From the NCBI GenBank assembly GCA_025642065.1, contig JAODUP010000117.1, positions 290,001 through 354,000 on the forward strand: a stretch of DNA of 64,000 bases. The letters run 5' to 3'. The notes under the pieces were generated by a model. The model did not search any database and was not told where the DNA came from. It saw nothing but the letters and a program-made list of their open reading frames with translations. The stretch's first letter is position 1; each line of letters starts with the position of its first letter. This DNA is from Paralvinella palmiformis. Taxonomy: Eukaryota; Annelida; Polychaeta; Terebellida; Alvinellidae. This document shows, one piece after another, positions 37,636 through 51,500 of this stretch. The translations under genes and the position numbers were made by a program.

Positions 37636-39491
37636 TTATGAGGCAGCAATGGCAAGGAGAAGGTTTCTTGTGCTGTAATGAAAGTGATGAACAGTGAACG
37701 CCTTGACCGGAAAACATCCTAGCAATTCTGGTGATGATATCCCTCTGGAAAGAAAAAAGCCCGATTTCAATTTCAAGTCAAACCTTCTAACCACAAATCT
37801 AAAGGATGACCCGTGAAAAAAAGATTACTACATTACAACGTCAAAATGAGCAAAACACGAAACAGATAACAATCACTAAAAAGTAAATGCTAACTAAAGA
37901 CAATCTAATCACATTTGGTATGAGTAACATATTTTCTCACAATAATCTTAAAAGTTTCACAGAAGTTCAAATGCCAAAAATCTTAAATAAAAGATTATAT
38001 GCAGTAGGTCTTCATTCTATTTTGATACGACTCCCATGAGGGAAACATCCCACAAACACGGGTAAGAGCTTGATTCAAACACACAATCTGGAGGTTTATA
38101 ACACACTGCTCTAACCACTGCACTCTAACCATTGCGCTCTAACCATGCGCTCTAACCACTGCACTATAAAAATGCACCATGTTTTCACTTAAAAGTACAT
38201 TCTAAAACAAACAAATCAAAAGCTATGATTTAATGGCTAATGAAAGTGTGTCAGTGCCATCTGTTTCCGGTAGAAAACTAATACTGTGCTTTAGATCACA
38301 TAGCCAGAGATAGCTCTAACAGAAACATAACAAATTAATGATAAATGCGAGGTATATACTCTGATATTATTAGTTCACAAAATTGGTTTCATCTTACTGA
38401 TTAGTTAAACTGATTGTTGTGGTTGGATTAGCTTGACTGATATCCTCTACATTCCACAGACGAATTGTCCCATCTGCACCACCTGAAGATAACAAATACA
38501 GCAATGATGCTGATGACGACGACGATAACACTTCTTAATACTTATTTTAAACGGTGCTGTAAGCATTTTATCTATATCAATATTTCATTTATATCATCCT
38601 AACAGTGTTTATCACTAGAGCATTACACTTGTTAACGGGAGCTTTATTGTTGTAAATAAACAGATTAAAAACATCCACATGAAATCTATGTGATCAAGTG
38701 CAGTCCAATCCCTTACCTGAGGCTAATATTGTACTCTGTGGGTTAAAGCAGAGAGAGTACACGATATCCGTATGACCCCTGAGATCCTTATAAAGTGATC
38801 CTGTATTGAGATCCCACAGCTTTACATGACGATCTTCACCTGCAACATCAATCAAATCGATCTAATACAACCTGGTTTATTGACATCAATATGCAATAAG
38901 ATCTTTAATAAGAGTAACTAAATGTTGTAAGGTTAGGGGTATGACTGAGTGAGTGAGGTTTAACAACACACTGTCTCCTTTTAGTCACCTCTTATGATAT
39001 ATTGAACATATAGCGAGCAGGCCAATTCTAAACAATGAACCCATCAGGGGTTCAATTATATTAAATATCAAAATATCATGACAATATAACTTCTTTATGA
39101 TATATGTTTTAATATGTTTTAAACCAGGTGTCATAAATTATTTCTATCACTTTCAGCTACTCAAGTAATCCAATGAGTGTTGCAGAAGCACTGTAAAAAT
39201 TATGTGGATATAAAGGCAAGTTGATGTACAAATGCATCTATTTGAGAAATTAAGTAGAATAAATAACATAATTCAAAAGAAGCCACATGTCTTATAGTTA
39301 TAATGCAATGAGTACAAATACTGAATAGGGAAAAAACACAAAGGTCAAATGGCCTTTTCACTTCAAGTTTTCACCAGATTTGAATGAGTGAACTAAAATG
39401 TTAGGAGAGAAACAAATTTCAACAAAGATATAGGAATAATGTAAAAATTATCACCATGTTTGAGTAATATTTCCATTTCAAGTTTTTTAAC

Positions 39492-39545
<54 letters not shown>

Positions 39546-42500
39546 AAGTTAATATAAAGCATAGAAGATTGAGTCAACAGTATTCCAATTTCTTAGGGAG
39601 AGGAGGGAGCTGAATTAGTTAGTATTACTCTAGTTAATCTAATCTAAAGCTACAACCTGTGTCTGTCTTCTTACTAAAGAAAAGCAAAAATTATAATATG
39701 GTATCTGTCTTAAATGTAGTTAGATTAAAACAGCACCAAAAAACAAGGTTTTAAACTTAAATACCGGCAGATGCTAATATTTTTCCATCATGAGAGAAAG
39801 CTAATGCGAAGATGCCAGCTTTGTGCCCTTGGAAGAGACGAACTGACTGGCCATCGTGAACACTCCACAGACGTACAACTCTATCAGCACCACCAGTGGC
39901 AATGTAATTACAGTTGGGATGGAATTTAACACACTGAAAATAAAATAAAATATGTTAACATCATGGTGCTTTGAATAATTAATCAGCAGTGAGATTGGAT
40001 CATGGCAATAAGGAGCTGATATCTAATGGAGCTATTTATTCTCAGAGCTAGTCACACCTAGGACATACAACCGAGGGGCAACTCCCAATGGAAACATATC
40101 TGACAAACACAGGTATGAGTCTCATTTGAAATTGAACTGAATTGGGACCAATGTGCCATCAGAACACTCCCATAATTCAAGTTCAAATTAAAAACTGAGA
40201 AAGTAAATGTCGAGAATATGATCATGATCAATACTAACATAGATTTGTATTCGTCGTAAACCAACATCTGCCACATTTAATGCCAATATCATAAAATATA
40301 CAAAAAAATACATAATAAAATGTACAATTAAAGGCCCCATGTAATGTTGTAGACACAGTAAAATATGGACTAATAAGTCAAGGTTTCTAATGTACTTCCC
40401 ATCAGAGAAATTAAAACATTATTTGGTCCATCACACCACATCATAAACTAGTGTTACATAATAAGTTACCAATAAGTACTATACATCACTGATTAACAAC
40501 CTGGGCACATATTTATTATTTTACGGACCATTGTACCATGGCCTTTATTCAAGACTGACCCCTTATTTGACAGTGACCCAGATATTTTCAGTGCTGTTCA
40601 GCTCTCGCTATAATTGACAAGGACAAATGCTTTTGCTTTATACAAATAATACTAGTTAAACACTGCTAACAGTCAACCCACATTTTTTCAACCCCCATTG
40701 TTACTGGCATACTTCATGTTTAAAAAATTGGAAATCTTGGATTAAAAAGTTTGAGCAAGATTCCAATTTTAAAAGCTTTCATTAAATGGTTTTTATTATA
40801 TAATGAAACCAAACATGAGCCTTTTGTTTATGTATTTCTAAGGCTGGTTTTTAAAGTGTGATTTGGAGCATCAGGATTCAGCATGGACAATATCTGAAGA
40901 GGCATAATCCAGTTTTTAGCTGATCAGTGAATATAGGAGAACATTTCTGTCAAAATAGAACAGTCCAGTTTTCATGGTATTTGATTAAAGAGGTTTCCCA
41001 AAATAATGAAACATCACACTTACATCAACATCGGCTGTGTGACCAATGAAATTTCGCAGTGGATATATCCTGTCTGTCGTCCATAGTCGAGCTGTTCTGT
41101 CATGAGAAGAAGTGACAAAATAGCCAACAACAGGACTCGTGTCTATTGACCAAACTGGGTAGTTGTGACCATGATAGACAGCTCTGTTGGTGTGTGTACT
41201 GAGATCCCAAAGACGAACTGCAGCATATATATATATATATATATAATACAAAACAACAAGTTTACAAACACACCAATAATACTACACTGTAATGTTTAGC
41301 TCATCATCTTGTTTATTTTTCGTGGTGTCATAACTGTGGAAGCATATGTGTATATGTACATATGTATGTGTATGTGAACTAAACAAAATATGAAGTATTA
41401 CAAAGTTTCCACATTATGTCACACACATACAATTGAGCACAAAAATACCATGCATCTTTCAGAAAACATTTATCTTTTAGAGTAACCTGTGGTATCTTCT
41501 GACGCTGACAACATAAAATTGTTGTCTGCTGTGAACTTTGTCCCATAAATAGCACCACTATGTCCTCGCATAACTATCATTTCACGTTCTTTACCAACAT
41601 GTAAGCTGCAATCAAATAGATGTATTACAATATATGCAACTTGAGTCATTTTATTATTATTTAGTAACATACGATCACACTGGTGGCTGCCCATGTCATA
41701 ATATAATTCAGCTATTTTTTGTCAGCAACTTGCACAAGACATTCAGTAACACCACGTTTACAAGAGCATATGCATATTTTGTATAAATCTATGACACACT
41801 GAAACAGTTTACTAAAGAAAAGCTTTAAAATTTGAGAATTTAATTGTTTACGGTTGATTCAGGTACACCTGGCAGAATTGTTGTTTAAAATGAGGACTGT
41901 GTAAATATGCCAATTTTTTAAGTGACTAAAACATGAAAGAAGATCCAAGAACAGAGAACATTCAGACAGAAATTTTGAAAAATACTGTAACAAAACTGTA
42001 GAGGTGATTGTTATCTATTGTGGTCATAGCACGTGAAACAGTGCACCAGTACTCATTGTGTATATATTCTAATTAAAACACAATTTTCAACACAGTTAAT
42101 ATAAAACAAATTGGTTTAGACTGTCAATAACAGACCAACACTGATCACTTAGATACCACAACATACTTATTTGTCTTCTTGATGTCTTCACAATAGTCAC
42201 CAGACATGTGGACCTGGCTTGGATTTACTTCACAAGTTGCTGACTGAAGTTTTTCTGATGTCAGACTCCAGAGACGTAGACTAGAATCTTCATATCCACT
42301 CACTAACAGGCTCATATCATTTGATAGATCAACAGAACAAAGCCTGGAAAACAAACAGAACAAAGTAGGGTACATTCACATCTCATTTATGCTTACACTG
42401 ACAGTCTCATTAAAATCATGCAAATTAACAAAATGCATGAAATGTTGAATTGTATCTGCTCTTTTGTGTTTGCATAATTCACCTTTTCTATCCAAATGTC

Positions 42501-45500
42501 ATTCCTACACACTGATAATTAGTAGGCTTGCCCATGTGACAGTTACTACATATATTAATCAGTTTACAATAATATTGCATTCTTTAAACAGGCAAGAAAC
42601 CAGGCTAAACCGAGAATAATTGCTCCAAGGTAAGATTTGCATGTTGGGCCTGATTACAACACAAAGTAAAACCCAACAAAATCTGACTCACTGCTAGTGT
42701 TAATTGACCATCTGAAGAGATTCTCTTATTGCGCATCAAGTATAAAAACACAAACCCATAAATAGATGATATAAAATTGGTTCAAGTACTTAAGAGTAGC
42801 ACTTGCTTGTAGTAGTTGTCATTAACAATGATAAGTGAAGCTATCCATGTCTAGATTAATTATTTTGAATAACATCCATCACGTAAATTTTATTTCCAAG
42901 ATGATTGTGCAAAAACTGAAGCATCCATAACTGGGTTATCACAGAATTTTAACATGAGTGTGGTTCTTATCCTTCAAATATCACACAAACCACAACCTGA
43001 CCCAAACGTTGGCTTGTGGTTAAAAGAAAATAACTATACTTATATTTATTCATATTAAAGGAATACAATTATATGATTCCATCATAACATAGTCCCATAT
43101 ACCACATTTTGAGATACGAGGCAACTGAATCATGAATAATAGTGTACATGGCTGAGAATTTCCACGAAATCAATGAAGAAAATGGTCCAACATCCATGAA
43201 CTGGTAAAGTTGATCAGTTTTATTCTATAAAGACAAACACTGCCAATGCATACAATAATGAATGTGATTATGTGTACAGATGCTTCTAGGATTTGGCTAG
43301 TGTTGCGGAGAGCCCAATGAACTCTAAAGAAAGCGGAAAATGCTGCCAATAAATGGTGGGGAAATCATTAAATTAGTAGCTATAACAAACTTGGACCACA
43401 TAACACATTTTATTTCAAAGCCAAATTGTAGTTTGATTTAGTATCGGATACAACAGGAATCAGTTGTACTGAATTAAAATCCATTTCCTTAACTTCTACA
43501 ATGTTCTCGTTAATTATGAGCAGTTTTTAATCAAATGTATGACTGCTGAATAGTTTTGACAAGAAATGGAATATTCTGTTTGCAGTCATTGGCACTATCA
43601 TGCTGTTGTAAATGTCATAAAATTGAATCCTTAAACACAAGTCACTAGTTCATAAACAACAAAAGTTTTTGATTGACTCATAGTTTAAATATTAACATGA
43701 TATTTAAATATTGCGAAACAAACTGCAAACCTACAGTCATTCCAAAAACACCAAATTGTTAATGTTATTTAGCCTGATGCTGGTCACATCATTATTTAAT
43801 TAGGCACTGGTCACATCTGGGGCATGTGGCTAAGAGGCATTTACTAAGGGAAATAAATCCCCAAAACACAGATCTAAGCCAGATTCAAACCCTTAACCTG
43901 GTGGTTTGCAGTGCAATGCTCTAACTCCTGCACCATCAGACAATATGTACACATGTAATTCTGAAGAAGCCCATGAAGGTTTCATGCACTTCAAATAGTT
44001 TCTTAAATGCCTCACACATCATTCTTATTTACTTGTCATAATGCAGATAAAAAGTGTAAAATAACAAATATATTGTGGATTAGTAGCTAAATTATTTTGA
44101 ATTAAATACTTTCATATAATTTCTTGCCAACAAATTCGATTTCTTGGTTGAAGATAAAACTTTTATCACAGGTTTCTTGATGGTCCCTTATTAAGCCTGC
44201 ATTAGTAAGGCTGGTTAGTAGCTAGCACCTTGGGTAGCGCTACAGTAATTTATTTGTTTCTATACGGTAATAACAAGAAAAGGCTTTAAGAGCTGATGTT
44301 GAAAAATGAACAGAGTGAATTAAAGACAGACACCAAACTCATATGAAGTTGTCTAAAATTTAAACCACCTGACTGAATGATGGGTGATTTTATGGCTAAA
44401 TATGCATTTAGATTTTAATTATGTATTAATGACTGTAACACATACCCTTGTGATGCATTGGTCAATGAGTACAGGCACACAGATGGTAAACATGGTGGTC
44501 CATCACGGACTTTTTTAATACACTGCTGTAGAGAACTGAGACTTATCTCATTCTGTATAACCTAGAAAAGATTATTTAGCTATATACATTGGACATGTAT
44601 ATAATACATGTATAACTATTTAACAGCATAATAACAGCTCTAACAATATTAACATATGGCATTATACACAATCTTCGCCAATCATGTTATAGGTTATGTG
44701 AAATATATAAGAGTGATATTTGCAAGAATCCATACATTCATGCATTGTATTTGCTACCAATACCAAACTATTGCATACGTTTTTTTCCCTGGAATATTTC
44801 TAGAATGTGGCCCTATCTACAGAGAGGAAAGGGCATAAGCACAAAAGTCAACAACCTTTTTATTATGGGCAGCAAGAAAACTTTATGCATCACTGATACA
44901 GCAGGAAAAAACAGCTCAGGAAAACAACAACCCCTCCCCCAGTCATAAAACAAAACACTATTTATCTGTGTTGGTGGAGGCTCATGAATATGCAAATCAA
45001 TTTGGAGACTTGGTGCTTATCAAAACATATACACTGATTGATAAAGCCAATCTATTTCAATGGCTTGGTTGCTGTTTCACGGCCACTTTTGAGTACATGG
45101 TAGGTGAAATAGGCCAAGTAACATCTGAAGGCAATGAGGTGATGTAAAAGATGAAACCCTTTGAAATAGATCAGTCAGAATTAAAATCCAGGACCTAAAG
45201 CTCTCTGGCCAATTGCACTATCAGTTAGGCCATGGGGATGATTTCAATCGCTTCTTGGTCAACCTGATGTACAAAAGTGGTGTGGATTCTTGCAAATAAG
45301 GCTCCATTCATTGCATATCACATATACCTCTGAGCACAGGTAAGTCAGAAGATTCTCTACCTGGCCTTTTACTGACAAATAAATTTATTTAACACACACA
45401 CAAACCTTATTTTCTGGTGTACATGGTGGTGAAGCTAATGCCATCTGATCACAGTTTTTCTCTTCAGTTTGTAGGCCTGATGACAAACTCTCCCACTCTC

Positions 45501-48500
45501 CTACTACAGTATACAAAAAGGTTAACAGTTAAGGTTAAATAGATATGAGAGTTGGGGTGCCAAGGCAATAAACTGTCAGGCTCAGATATATATCCAGCCA
45601 GTTAGTAAACATAGTCAAATACTAATTGAAATGATTACCTCTGAAGTCAAAATGTTTGTTAAACACCTGTAATAACAGTGTACTCTCTTCATTCTGCAAC
45701 AAAACAGCAGTCTCATTAAAAATGGCATCAACGGATGTATAACAAATTAAGAATCACACCAACAAAGATTGTAAACTGTGTGAATTATGTATAATTTACA
45801 AGACATGTTGTTAATTTCAACAATAAACAATTAATATCATTACAAATCTAGTTAGAGATTAACAGATCACGCAATCCCAATGTTGTTGTTATTATTATTA
45901 CATTATTCTGTAATTTCTACGTAACCTCCACTATTATTTTACCTTCAGATATCTAAACAGATAATGAAAGGATTCCTCACTGAGGCTGTAGCTGTACTTG
46001 TGCTCCCTAAAACATAAGCACTTAATATATATAATCCACTTAGCAGCAAATTCCAATTTAGAACAAAACTTTTCGAAACAAATAATCCAACTTTATCTAT
46101 GACCATTTTTCATTTCTTATCCCATCGTAACCACGCAAAAGGAAGATCTGATGAATACTAACAGGAGAAATGGGAATAATAATATCATCTACTTAAAAGC
46201 AACACAGATGACGCGGACAGAAATGCCAATTTACATGTTAAAGAAATCCACATCTAACATTAGATCAAAAGGTTAACAATTTTGAGCAGTAACGGACATG
46301 TTAAGAACAAAGCGGCACAAATAAGTATGACATGACTTCATGCTAATCCACCAACCTGAACTCATTGACCTCATTGCACAGAACAACGTCATCTTTGCTG
46401 AACATCTCCTGAAGCTTGTTCAGGACAGATTCGTTTGACTCATTGTCACGGAAGAAGCCCTGATACATGCTGTAAAACTTGTGTGCTGTGATATAAAATG
46501 GAATGCTTAACTACAGAACTAATCGTGTATAAAATGTGGTGCAGGTCATCAGTGAGAGATTAACTTACTACACCGAAGGTTTTGTAGCTCTGTTGGTATC
46601 AAGATTGGCAGATTTTTATGCTGGAGTTCTTATTTGGAGGTCAAAATATCAAAATAGAAATGTATCAAAAACACATACACATTTAAATGTCCATGACAAA
46701 AATTCTTTTCCATGTTACAAATAGATTAAGAAATCTGTTGTTAGTTGATATGTATAAGATTTATTTCATGTATTGGACATATTAATCATTTGAAAATAAG
46801 TCCACAGTCAAAGTATAATACTTGTATGACTATGTAGATTTCAACCAGATTTCACTTTCTATATGCTTCAGTAACTGGCTGATTTAACCAGTCGTAATAA
46901 GGTGTGAAAAATGAAACCAAACAATTCTATAAAAATTATAATTTGGGGGTAATTTCTGGGGACCCAATTTGATGTGATAGGCAGTGTTCCAGCTAGGCCA
47001 TTACATGGTGGCGCAACGCCCTGCCCCTATTTAACTGTGCCCTGTACGTTTTATTTTGCACCCTGTGTATTTATAGAGTGCCCGGTATTATTGGTAATTA
47101 TGATACTGTCACAAGCTCCATTTCATGAATATTAACTAAATACCAAAGCTAACAAAAAACTGATTTCAAAAATATCTTTCACACGTAAAAGTGCCCTCCA
47201 TCTGCCAACTGCACCCTGTACTTTTCAAAACCTAGTTGGAACACTGATAAGTAATACCACTAAGTGTTATTCATGTAAGTATATTCCACACCACTTCCAT
47301 AAAAAAACAGTCTTAAATGACTATCCCAAACAAACTATATTCCAAAATACAGTAACTACACCTGACTAGGGAATATAAATGTTTTCTGTCATCCCAAGCA
47401 TGGGGCTCAGCTTATTTAGCAGGTAGTGTTTTTGTACAGCACTCACTATGTACGATTCAGTCTAGTATCGCTTGTCAACCTGTTGGCTAAGATCAAAGTA
47501 GTGTAGTATTATTACCTGGTGTTTTGTGGCCACTACATAACAGCTCAAGGTAGATGTGTATAAAGAGTGGATAAAGCAGAGGAAGTAGCTCTCTTTGGTA
47601 TGATTCAATGGCCTCGGACAGATACATCTTTAGTCTGAAAACAAAATGATACAATGATGTGATGAAATGTGAACTGCTTATAACTATGGCTCATTATTAA
47701 CCAAGCCATGTTAATTAATGTGATGGGGTCATTTCACGTGCTATCAATAGGTCAATGTCAGAGATTTGATTTAAAGACATAAATGTTGCTGTTTAATGAC
47801 CTATTTTATGCTCTATGTAGGCTAAATGGGCTGAGCAACCTCCAAATGAAATGAGGCAAAGTGAAATATATGTGTTTTTGTCCTTCAGCCAGGCAGGGGT
47901 TTGAACCCAGATGATATAGATCTGTGGCAAACCATGTTACTAATTATGCCATGGAAGTCCCATCAGGAACTTTTCAATATTATCACGGTCATATATGACA
48001 CACACACACACAATCTAAACTTCTCAATCAGTGCTCATGAATAACATACAGCAGATATAAAAAACAGTATTATGTAGTTTGATTTACAGTTTATAAAACA
48101 TCTAAAATGGAACTCACATTTATATAATAACTATTCTCAGTATAATACATATACCTGGGTGTAAGGTGAGAAAAACAATCCTAGCATTTACTAGATATAA
48201 TGTTATTTGTCTCTTACATTAGTAACGCCCAAAGACAAAAATATTTATCAATGAACAAACCAAAATATCAGCACCGATAATAGAAGTTTTATACATCAAC
48301 AGCTCCCCAGTGACGTATTTTTTTCCTCAAACATTACCACCAGTACAAGGTTTGTACTACAAAGAAATCATAAGCTTTATCAACATAGTTGCTGAGAAGA
48401 ATTGCATAAATTCATTCTACATTTGGCCAGTATTTACCAACATGTTATTTACCAACACTGATATGCTTACCTTTAGGGCTATGTCAAATTACACAATGAT

Positions 48501-51500
48501 TAAATGTCACTAGTTTGTGCAATGTGCACATGCCTAAAGTACATTTGGTACATGACTGATTAATTAATTTTATTGGCATGGGGAGCTAATATGTTTATAA
48601 TTAATTCCATGTTCATGAAACTGTGAGATTTGTCCAGACAAATCTCACAGTTTCATGAACACATTTCAGGTATGTCAGGACTCACTTGTTAAACTGCTGA
48701 TGACACAAGCCAGGATCAACTAATATAGAGCTGTAAGTGTAGCAGTTGCTAATACTGCTCTCGTTGGTAACAGCCTTAGATAGAGCCATCTCCTGGACAC
48801 CTTGACAGTGTTTCTTCTCCTTCTTCTGGATAGGCTCAGTTCCATCCTGAATATCAAACAAGAACCTAGTACATGAATGTTCACATAACATATACACCAA
48901 TGACCAACATAAGCTGTCACTTATAAATGACAGCAGTTGCAGAGTATAATATTATAATCATAAATAAGAGACAAAACATTATGCAACATATGTAGAATAA
49001 ACACAACATAAAATTTTGGACAAGGATATAAATGGAAAAAAAGAACCACGATGACAATGTGCTACAAATTAGTAACATTAATAAGTATCTTAAAAGCCTC
49101 TTTTAACATAATACTTAAAATGATTTACTGTATCTGTAGGTGCAGTGTTTACAGAAAATTCATAAAAAAATCAGGAACAAATTACTTGACACTGTTTTTA
49201 TAGCTGATCACTTGTTAACAATTCAATGGAAGGTTAAATGGGTCAAAACAATCTCCGAATGTAGTCAACCAAGGTGTGATGAAACATGCTACAAATATAG
49301 GCCAGGATTAAAACCCCAGTCCTAGATGTCAGTGGTCAACTACACTACTAGTTTGGCCACAGAGATACCACACATTAGGGTGGTCCTTATATGGGAGTAA
49401 AGTTAATTTTTTTCAAACTCTCACCCCTTAAATATGTTTGACTTGACAAAAAACTGTAGTAAGCCAAATTATGAAGAATTTGAGCAATATCTAGAGGTAG
49501 CTCAAGGCTGTTGAAATTTACTAGCAGCCTACTCAGGGGTTATGATACTTTTTATAGCCCTCTTTCTATGCTTAGGCATAGAAGTTGAAGGTTCTTCTGA
49601 CCGGTTTCCTCTGAACGGCAGGAAATCATCATCTGTATCGCCTGTCTCCGTATTGTCAGCACTGTCTGCAGAAACACATAGTTTAACGGTTTCATTCATG
49701 GAGTGCTCTTCCTGCTGATGCCTATTGTAAGGATTTTCTTTCTTTTTTAATTTTTTATATTTTCTACACTGACAAATTGTGTCCACAATGATTCAATGAA
49801 TTTTGAAGTGTTGCTGCTTTCACAAACATGCCAGAACTGATACTGAAATTTCTATGATATTGATGGAAATACCAGATTTAGGGGCTGACATCAGCATTGA
49901 AAATATAGGTTTATTTATTCTGTGGCCCATGAGTAAAACCACCCACCACACGCAAGTAACATTCCAATGATCAATATTGACTGATTAGATAAAACAGAAT
50001 ATCTTTTTTGGAACTATCAATGAACTGAATGAATACATGACTTGATGATATACACAGTATACATAATGTGCCAATATGCGATCTTTCGCATATATCGGCA
50101 TATTGTGTTAAGCTTCAAAGCTATTGAGCTACCTCTAAACTTTGATTAATACTGCTATAACTTTGCCCATATTTTTTATTTATCTATTGGAACACACACA
50201 CATGGGGTGAGAGTATGAAAATTCAAAAGTTGAAAAATAAGGACCACCCTAATACACATGATTTAGAAGTAGCAGCTCCAAAAGTTCTAGTGCTGTATGT
50301 TTTAGAAAGATGTAGGTTTTTATTGCATAGTGTAATCTAATCTATTTGTGATACAGATAGCTGTATGTGTCATTGTAAATTAACCATCCTAAAATTATTT
50401 CTTTATCCCAGTTACCTTAGTTATCAAACTAGGCCTAGAAAAACCCCAGACATTATCACTAGTATAATTGTGTGTGTGTGTATATGTGCATCAGCTTAGC
50501 CCATGATTTAGACAGCTGGGCCTCCATCTTTAGACAAATTAATCATTAATATCTAAAGTAATTAATTATGATCATGACTACAGTGTGTATCACAGAAACG
50601 TGAGTGTGATACTTTATCTTCATTCACTCAGCTACATACACAATACCAATATAACTACTAAATATAAACACAGGACATTTATAGAAGTAGATTTTATTGA
50701 TCTGGTGATATGATATGTATAAATCCCCATAATTATTTCCAGCTTAATCCCTCAGCGAAGTCAATTAGCAGTTCAATATTTGGCAGTTAATTCATTCCCC
50801 ATTGCCTATATCATTGACTGCAATTGCATCATATAACCAGCTGATTTAATCAATTTACCCACTGCCCAGAAAAATACAATGCATTATAGCACAAAGAAGT
50901 AAACCCTGCTAATTAAACCATCAACTGTCTAGCTGTAATTGCTGCCATGTGAAGCAGTGGTTGGCTCTATAACAATATCACAGCTGGACAAATTTAGGAT
51001 ATATACATAAACACCCCATATTCACAAGCACACTAATATTCCCTTTAAATCTATTATCTTGGAATTGTTTGAATATTTGGGAAATGTACATTTAACAACA
51101 AGACACATCCTGTGTGGTGAGACTATAATCACTACAAATTTGTATGTGGAGTGATGTGAAAATGTGAAAGATATCTGTAAACAGAGAATTTGAATTAATA
51201 CAGAGAACAATAACACTGGACAGAAAAGTGAGAAAACTTTACTAAATATTAGGAAACTCAGCCATTTAACATCCTAGACCATTTATCTGCAAGCTATTAT
51301 ATCATCTTAAAAAGGCATTAATATCAGCAATATTTCTGAGTAGACATCTCTTACAATAAATATCTTTTTACAGATTTTGAGTAGTCATGTGAGCCCCAGC
51401 AACTGAATATTCTGTCAATGCCATGGTCAGGAGCTCATAAAGATCGACTACTAGTCCACAGGACTAGTAACTGTGAAAATATACTAATCATAAGAATAAT

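Noticed and set aside
37397..37717. 106-codon minus-strand frame overlapping the last TAF5L exon
   Set aside because: It is in a different frame from the TAF5L exon and ends in a (TA)n/(CA)n repeat.
38394..38482. TAF5L ending at the TAA at 38394-38396
   Set aside because: A strong GTAAGA donor overlaps this stop, and an exon at 37744-37636 in matching phase restores the conserved TAF5-family C-terminus. The TAA is kept only as a possible intron-retention isoform.
48610..48661. Palindrome as a bacterial-type terminator or tRNA
   Set aside because: It lies in a eukaryotic intron, has no T-run and no tRNA boxes.
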